Source: Protea cynaroides (lineage: Eukaryota; Streptophyta; Magnoliopsida; Proteales; Proteaceae). From it: a stretch of DNA of 64,000 bases. Below are positions 59,397 to 64,000 of this stretch, piece by piece; within the stretch, counting starts at the first letter, position 1; every line of letters starts with the position of its first letter. The stretch lies in assembly GCA_028583415.1 (NCBI GenBank), contig CM053266.1, forward strand, positions 84,264,149-84,328,148. The letters run 5' to 3'. The notes under the pieces are model-generated. The model did not search any database, was not told the DNA's origin, and worked only from the letters and a program-made list of their open reading frames with translations. The position numbers and the translations under genes are program-made.

Positions 59397-59453
<57 letters not shown>
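59396..59453. repeat. (TA)n microsatellite
   Basis: About 29 TA units, interrupted by one C. Confidence 0.95.
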
Positions 59454-59455
<2 letters not shown>

Positions 59456-59551
59456 AAATGGGAGTAAGACAAGATACATCCGAATCAGAGTACGGTCCAC
59501 AAATCCAAACAGTTAATCTATAAAATAAATGAGAAAAAGAAATAAATGATA

Positions 59552-60664
59552 TCATGGAGCTGGAGGTGTTGGAAGAGGAGGTGCCTCACTGTCTCTATCA
59601 TAGTCCTCAGCATACACTCTCCCGAGCCAGGCCACCTGATTCTGAGTCGCTTGGAGACTAGCTGTCAAATTCGCTATCCGCTAGTCTGTAGAGCGTTGGG
59701 CATCTAGAAGCTCTCCTACTCTTCGATCAGTCAGGCACTGAGCCTCCTGAATCTCACATAACAGCCCCATCATGTCATCTGGTGGTGGGCGTGAAGGGCC
59801 AACTGAATAAGAAGCCCGAGAAGGGCTAGCTTCAGTAAAATGTTGTGGTAATGGGGGAGGATTGACATCCACATCCATGTACATCCTATCATCATCCTCC
59901 TCATCATCACTCTCGTGTGCCTCTGCTGCTGCTGCTGCTGTCGCCTCTGCATCTGCTGTCGCTACCCGAGTGAGAGGATGTCTCATAGCATTCCTCATCA
60001 TCACTGACATGTATCTCTCTCATGCCCATCCTGCTGATGGCCTCCTAATCAAGGTCAGTTGAGAAGGTGTCCCCAAAGATCCTCTCATCCACTAGTTCCA
60101 CCTGTAGACGAGCGAGTAGGGTAGAGATCAGCCACCCATAGGGCAAGTTACCTCTTGAGTCAGACAACGTAGCTCTATGCATAGTCCAAAGAATAATATA
60201 TGAGAGGCAGATAGGCTACCTAGTACAGATACAGTACAACAGGTACTAAGTCAACTGTGAGACCATCTCGTAGTGTCCGCCCTGGGGAATAAGATTATGT
60301 TGGATAATCTTAGAGTAGACGCATGGCTCTGGATGTAGATTGACTGCTTTCATCTCCCAGCGGTCATCCCGAAGAATTTGGTTATCTATTTCTGCACGCA
60401 CCTGTGTAGACAAAAACTACGGCTCCCTAGGTGTATAGTAAACCAACTGACCATAATTTGAGATGCCTAGGAGATCAGCTAACTCCTGACAGTTGAAAGA
60501 GATCAAAACCTCTTTCACCCAGCTGGTGATCCAAAGCTCTCTACCCCTGTCCACATCTTCTAAGTCATCATCTACATGTAGGTGACAATAGAGCTGCTTG
60601 ACCAAGTTCGGGTGAGTGCAAGCCTCGTACAGAATCACTGGGAGCCAGCCCATATCACCAAACG
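59552..60664 (-). pseudogene. Plant transposon-associated ORF remnant, antisense in element E
   Basis: On the minus strand, from the D insertion at 60664 leftwards: 'HPNLVKQLYCHLHVDDD', 'RGRELWITSWVKEVLISFN', 'CQELADLLGISNYG', a broken middle with 'SKIIQHNLIPQGGHYEMVS', and a C-terminal part with an Ala/Glu/Asp-rich stretch ('ESDDEEDDDRMYMDVDVNPP') and a helical tail, ending TGA at 59552. The pattern (L-V-x-x-F-Y-x-N-L, G-x-x-W-x-x-x-V-x-G, then PxGGHxxEVS) is that of the 'putative plant transposon protein' family common in plant genomes. Its function is unknown. Its start is lost through the insertion of D. It lies antisense to LTR E. Confidence 0.55.
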
Positions 60665-62965
60665 TGTCACACCCCAATTCTGCACCGTTCAGAATGGTGT
60701 GATGAACCGCTAGCAAACCAACGGTTCAATCAGGATCTCAAGTAGGCTATCCCCGCGTTATCTAAACTTACACACATCCGTAATCATAATCAGAGTAAAT
60801 ACACAATAGCAGAAATCTTATAATAAAATGAACTGAGGATCTACTGTGATAGTAATATTAAATAGCAAAATTATTCTGTATCAACTGAGACATAATTAAT
60901 CATCAAATACATGTCTTTATAAAATCCAAATAAAGAAAACTAAGAAAATCTAGTCGAATACACATGAGTTGCACTCGCAAGACGAGTCATGTGTATCTAC
61001 TTCAGCTTCAACTTCCATTGCCGCCACGTTCCCGTACGTTGGAGCATTCATGTATTCTTCAACTGTATAACCTGTATCAACAACTAAAAATATTCGACGT
61101 CGAGGGGGTGAGCACACATCATGGCTCAGTGAGTAGACAAAACAATGCAACATTACATATGCATGCAATCAATTCATATCTTTGGTCTGGTTTATAGTTT
61201 GCAATGCGCAATAGGTAGGTTGGGTGGTCAAAGGTTAACGTTTATTGACCCCGCCTCTATACACAGGGTGTGGAAGTCCGCCTGAAGGTTAACGTTTATC
61301 GTCGTCCCCATCCACCCTAATCATGACATTATACAACAAAGGTTAACGTTTATTGCTATATAATACCATACCAACACGAAAGCCCCTGTTAGCGAGGGCT
61401 TGCAAACTGGGCTCGCAACTAACCAATCCTAATGCCAAAAAGTGTATCCAAGGCCTCACCGCAGCATCCCTCAGAATGTCCATAGAGATAGAGCTAAGGC
61501 CCCCCGATAGAGTCAGAGACTACAAGGACCGAGACCACCTCCCCTGAAACTCTACGACATAATAGTTATGCTAAAGTAATGGCGATACGACGATGCGAAT
61601 GCACAAGACTTGAGTTAGAGATAGAGCTAAAGTGTTGAGACCCACCAAAGGTTAACGTTTATTGACGTTCTCATCACACCTCCCCTGATACTCGCTCGCA
61701 TCGAATACACCAACCACACACATACAATCACATGCCTATTCCTATCATCATCATCATCATGTTATAAACAATAAAGTAAATATGCATGAACAAGTAATAG
61801 AAATATTGGATGACATGTTGTAGGCACATTACAAGCATAGTCGCATAGAATCAAACATGGCATTGGACTCAAAAAAATAGAAAACAGTTTGTTATTAACC
61901 AATTAATTTAGAGTTCCGTTTCCTCACCTTAGCTTGCTAATAGATACTTTTCCAAGCTTTAAAATCATCTTTATATTGTTATTATATTGCTAGATGTCCT
62001 AACAAAGTCGATAGAATTTAATTAGAATTAATTCTGAATTTTAAAACCATTCTGTCAACTGAGGGTCGGAGGTAGGGTCGGAGTCATGATCGACCCTGGG
62101 TGCGACTCTTCCCAAACTCTGAACTTCCCGAACACTGAGGGTAATGGTCAAGATCACCTAGGGCCGGATGGTCATCGACCCTTGGTGCGACCCTCGGTGC
62201 ACTTTGGTCCAATTTCCTCTTTTAGTCCATTCTTCGTGCTTGGGATCCTATGTCTTGCTCCTACTTTCCATTCTACATTTATTCCATGGTCTGAAACCAT
62301 GTATAACCCACCTAGATAGCTTTCATTTATTCTCCTATGGTTTTCCATGAAAACCTAACCATGGGTTGATGGTTTGGGTTTCTCCGAGATCACACTCTCA
62401 TCAATAGCTAACCTAAGGTCTGTAGAAACTCATGGAATTAGTATCCATACCTGAGAAGAATACTCCTTCTCTGCAAATCTTCTCTTTTGGCTAAATTCTC
62501 TTCCTTGTTTCTCTTCTTCCTCTTCTCCTTCTCTTCTCTTTCTCTCAATTCAATTAGGATTGTAAAAGGAGTGAAAGAGGCTTAGGGACGTCCTTTAAAT
62601 AGAGTAGGAACATCCTAAAATAAGTCCATTTGAGATTAGGAAAGAATCCCAATCGAAAATTAGGAAATTTCCTAATTCTATTTCCTACAGTAATCGAGGG
62701 TCGATGGGAGGGTCGATGATCCCGTCGACCCTAGGGTTCAAGATATCCGACCCTCCCTTCAAAATTGAGGGTCTGACTTTCTGCTTTGGGAGGTCCGACC
62801 CTGCTTAGGTGGGTATGCGACCCTCCCCTTAAATTAAGTGTTTTTGGGTCGATTTGATACCTGGGATCTAGATCTTCCTCACGCCCTTGGTCCATTTGAC
62901 TCGACCATGATAGGTAAACCTGGTTCAAGGTGGTAAGACCGGGTTAGATTGACACGGGTCTTACA
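60665..62965 (-). repeat. Element D 3' LTR
   Basis: 2301 bp; on the minus strand it starts TGTAAGACCCGTG and ends GGGGTGTGACA. It is collinear with the LTRs of C. A short motif 'aggttaacgttta' occurs four times (61232, 61286, 61340, 61649) at places where the C LTR has 'tgaaaacggca' forms. Confidence 0.88.
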
Positions 62966-63998
62966 ACTCCCCCCTACTTATAAAAATTTCGTTCTTGAAA
63001 TTGTACGTACCTTCTGAATCAAATAAGTGAGGGTATTGCTTTCGCATAGCATTTTCTTCTTCCCAAGTAATTTCTTCCATGTCTCTACTTTTCCATGTGA
63101 CCTTAACATAATAGATATCTCGGTTGCGTAGTCGTTGAACCTTTCGACTGGTGATTTCAGTTGGCGTTACTTCGAAGGTCAAATCTTCAGTCAAATCAGG
63201 TAAGTTTTCAGTCAAAACGTGCGTTGGATCCTTGACATATTTCTTCAATAGGGAAATGTGAAATACGTTATGCACACTTGACATAGATAGTGGTAGTGCT
63301 AACTGATAAGTCACTTTTCCATGCTTAGATAGAATTTCATACGGCCCGACATATCTTGGACTCAGTTTCCCTTTCTGCCCGAACCTTTTCAATCCTCGCA
63401 TAGGTGATACTTTCAAGAATACTTTATCACCTACGGCGAACTCAAGATCTCTGCGTCGAGTATCTGCATATTGCTTCTGACGGTTCTGAGCTATTCTTAC
63501 TCTTTCCTTGATAATATCGACCACTCGGCAAGTCTCTTCAACAAATTCCGGCCCAACAATACTACGTTCTCCAACTTCATTCCAAAACAAAGGAGTTCGA
63601 CACTTTCTGCCATATAGTGCTTCATAAGGTGACATTTGTATAGTAGCCTGATAGCTATTGTTATAAGCGAACTTGATCAATGGTAACTTTTCGTCCCATG
63701 ATCCTTTGAAATCAATTACACATGCTCGTAGCATATCTTCTAGAATCTGGATTGTACGCTCTGACTGTCCGTCTGTCTGTGGGTGGAATGCAGTACTGAA
63801 CTTCAATGTTGTACCCATAGCCTTTTGCAATCCCTCCCAAAACTTAGAAGTAAATCGTGGATCTCTATCAGACACAATGCTTTCTGGAACACCATGTAAT
63901 CGAACAATATTATCCACATACAGCTTTGCTAACTTCTCCAGTGTATACTGAGGTCGTATCAGTATGAAATGAGCTGTTTTAGTCAGATGGTCCACAAT
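62961..63998 (-). CDS. Element D pol C-terminus: integrase and chromodomain, open to the window edge
   Basis: 344 open codons. The integrase core shows 'DHLTKTAHFILIRPQYT', the second catalytic D in 'SIVSDRDPRFTSKFW' and E in 'HPQTDGQSERTIQ'; the first catalytic D lies beyond the edge. Then 'SYQATIQMSPYEALYGRKCR', the C-terminal 'FAVGDKVFLKVSPMRGLKRF', and a chromodomain-like end ('TEITSRKVQRLRN', 'VKVTWKSRDMEEITWEEENA', 'MRKQYPHLF'), as in Tekay chromoviruses; it directs insertion to marked chromatin. The stop codon TAA (62961-62963) is formed by bases 3-5 of the LTR, and the last codons read through the polypurine tract. The absence of stops suggests D is young and may be active. Confidence 0.92.
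   Translation of the reverse strand: MVDHLTKTAHFILIRPQYTLEKLAKLYVDNIVRLHGVPESIVSDRDPRFTSKFWEGLQKAMGTTLKFSTAFHPQTDGQSERTIQILEDMLRACVIDFKGSWDEKLPLIKFAYNNSYQATIQMSPYEALYGRKCRTPLFWNEVGERSIVGPEFVEETCRVVDIIKERVRIAQNRQKQYADTRRRDLEFAVGDKVFLKVSPMRGLKRFGQKGKLSPRYVGPYEILSKHGKVTYQLALPLSMSSVHNVFHISLLKKYVKDPTHVLTENLPDLTEDLTFEVTPTEITSRKVQRLRNRDIYYVKVTWKSRDMEEITWEEENAMRKQYPHLFDSEGTYNFKNEIFISRGEL
62966..62985 (-). other. Element D polypurine tract
   Basis: On the minus strand 'ataagtaggggggagt' directly precedes TGTAAG. Confidence 0.85.
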
Positions 63999-64000
63999 CA

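Larger units (their letters stand above)
60665..64000 (-). mobile_element. Element D: Tekay-like gypsy retrotransposon, 3' part, runs off the right edge
   Basis: The left border TGTCACACCCC at 60665 is like that of element C, followed by a 2301-bp LTR, a polypurine tract and a pol ORF on the minus strand. The 5' LTR and the rest of pol lie beyond 64000. It is inserted into the antisense ORF remnant ending at 60664. Confidence 0.88.

Overview
The window is repeat DNA from a plant nuclear genome, most likely a flowering plant. It consists of nested LTR retrotransposons and holds no intact host gene. The evidence is Ty3/gypsy pol fragments of the Tat, Athila and Tekay (chromovirus) kinds, a decayed Ty1/copia element, LINE debris, primer-binding sites of the initiator-tRNA-Met type, and many minisatellites. 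No bacterial, organellar or tRNA/rRNA gene was recognised.

Layout. 1-3676 is a large repeat-rich LTR of a Tat/Ogre-type element on the minus strand. 3677-6605 is the interior tail of a similar plus-strand element, with minisatellites and a polypurine tract. 6606-11087 is a second large Tat/Ogre-like LTR on the plus strand, built from several tandem arrays. 11088-29834 is Tat element B: gag, protease, RT, RNase H, archaeal-type RNase H and integrase, all in one frame but broken by in-frame stops and a few frameshifts. It also has a 3' tandem array, an antisense ORF and a 3' LTR. Its archaeal-type RNase H is split by Tekay-like element C (15825-25507, minus strand, 5-bp target duplication GTACG).

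29835-31408 holds LINE-like debris. 31409-56242 is a tandem duplication of a roughly 6.5-kb unit X that contains PBS-like motifs and minus-strand ORF remnants I cannot assign. Copy 1 of X is split by copia element F (33310-44955, target duplication GTTAC), and copy 2 keeps the empty site. F itself contains a truncated Athila element G (about 33633-38938, minus strand). 56772-59218 is a plus-strand Tekay-like LTR (E) with a PBS. It is followed by a minus-strand ORF remnant resembling the plant transposon-associated protein family. 60665-64000 is the 3' part of Tekay-like element D (minus strand), whose integrase-chromodomain ORF is open to the window edge.

How it fits together. Nesting gives an order: B before C, X duplication before F, F before (or fused with) G. 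The younger elements C and F have far more decayed coding regions than older B, although their LTR pairs are still similar. This suggests C and F were non-autonomous when they moved. D is the kind of coding-competent relative that could have supplied proteins to C. All functions are assigned from protein motifs read by eye; no database search was run.
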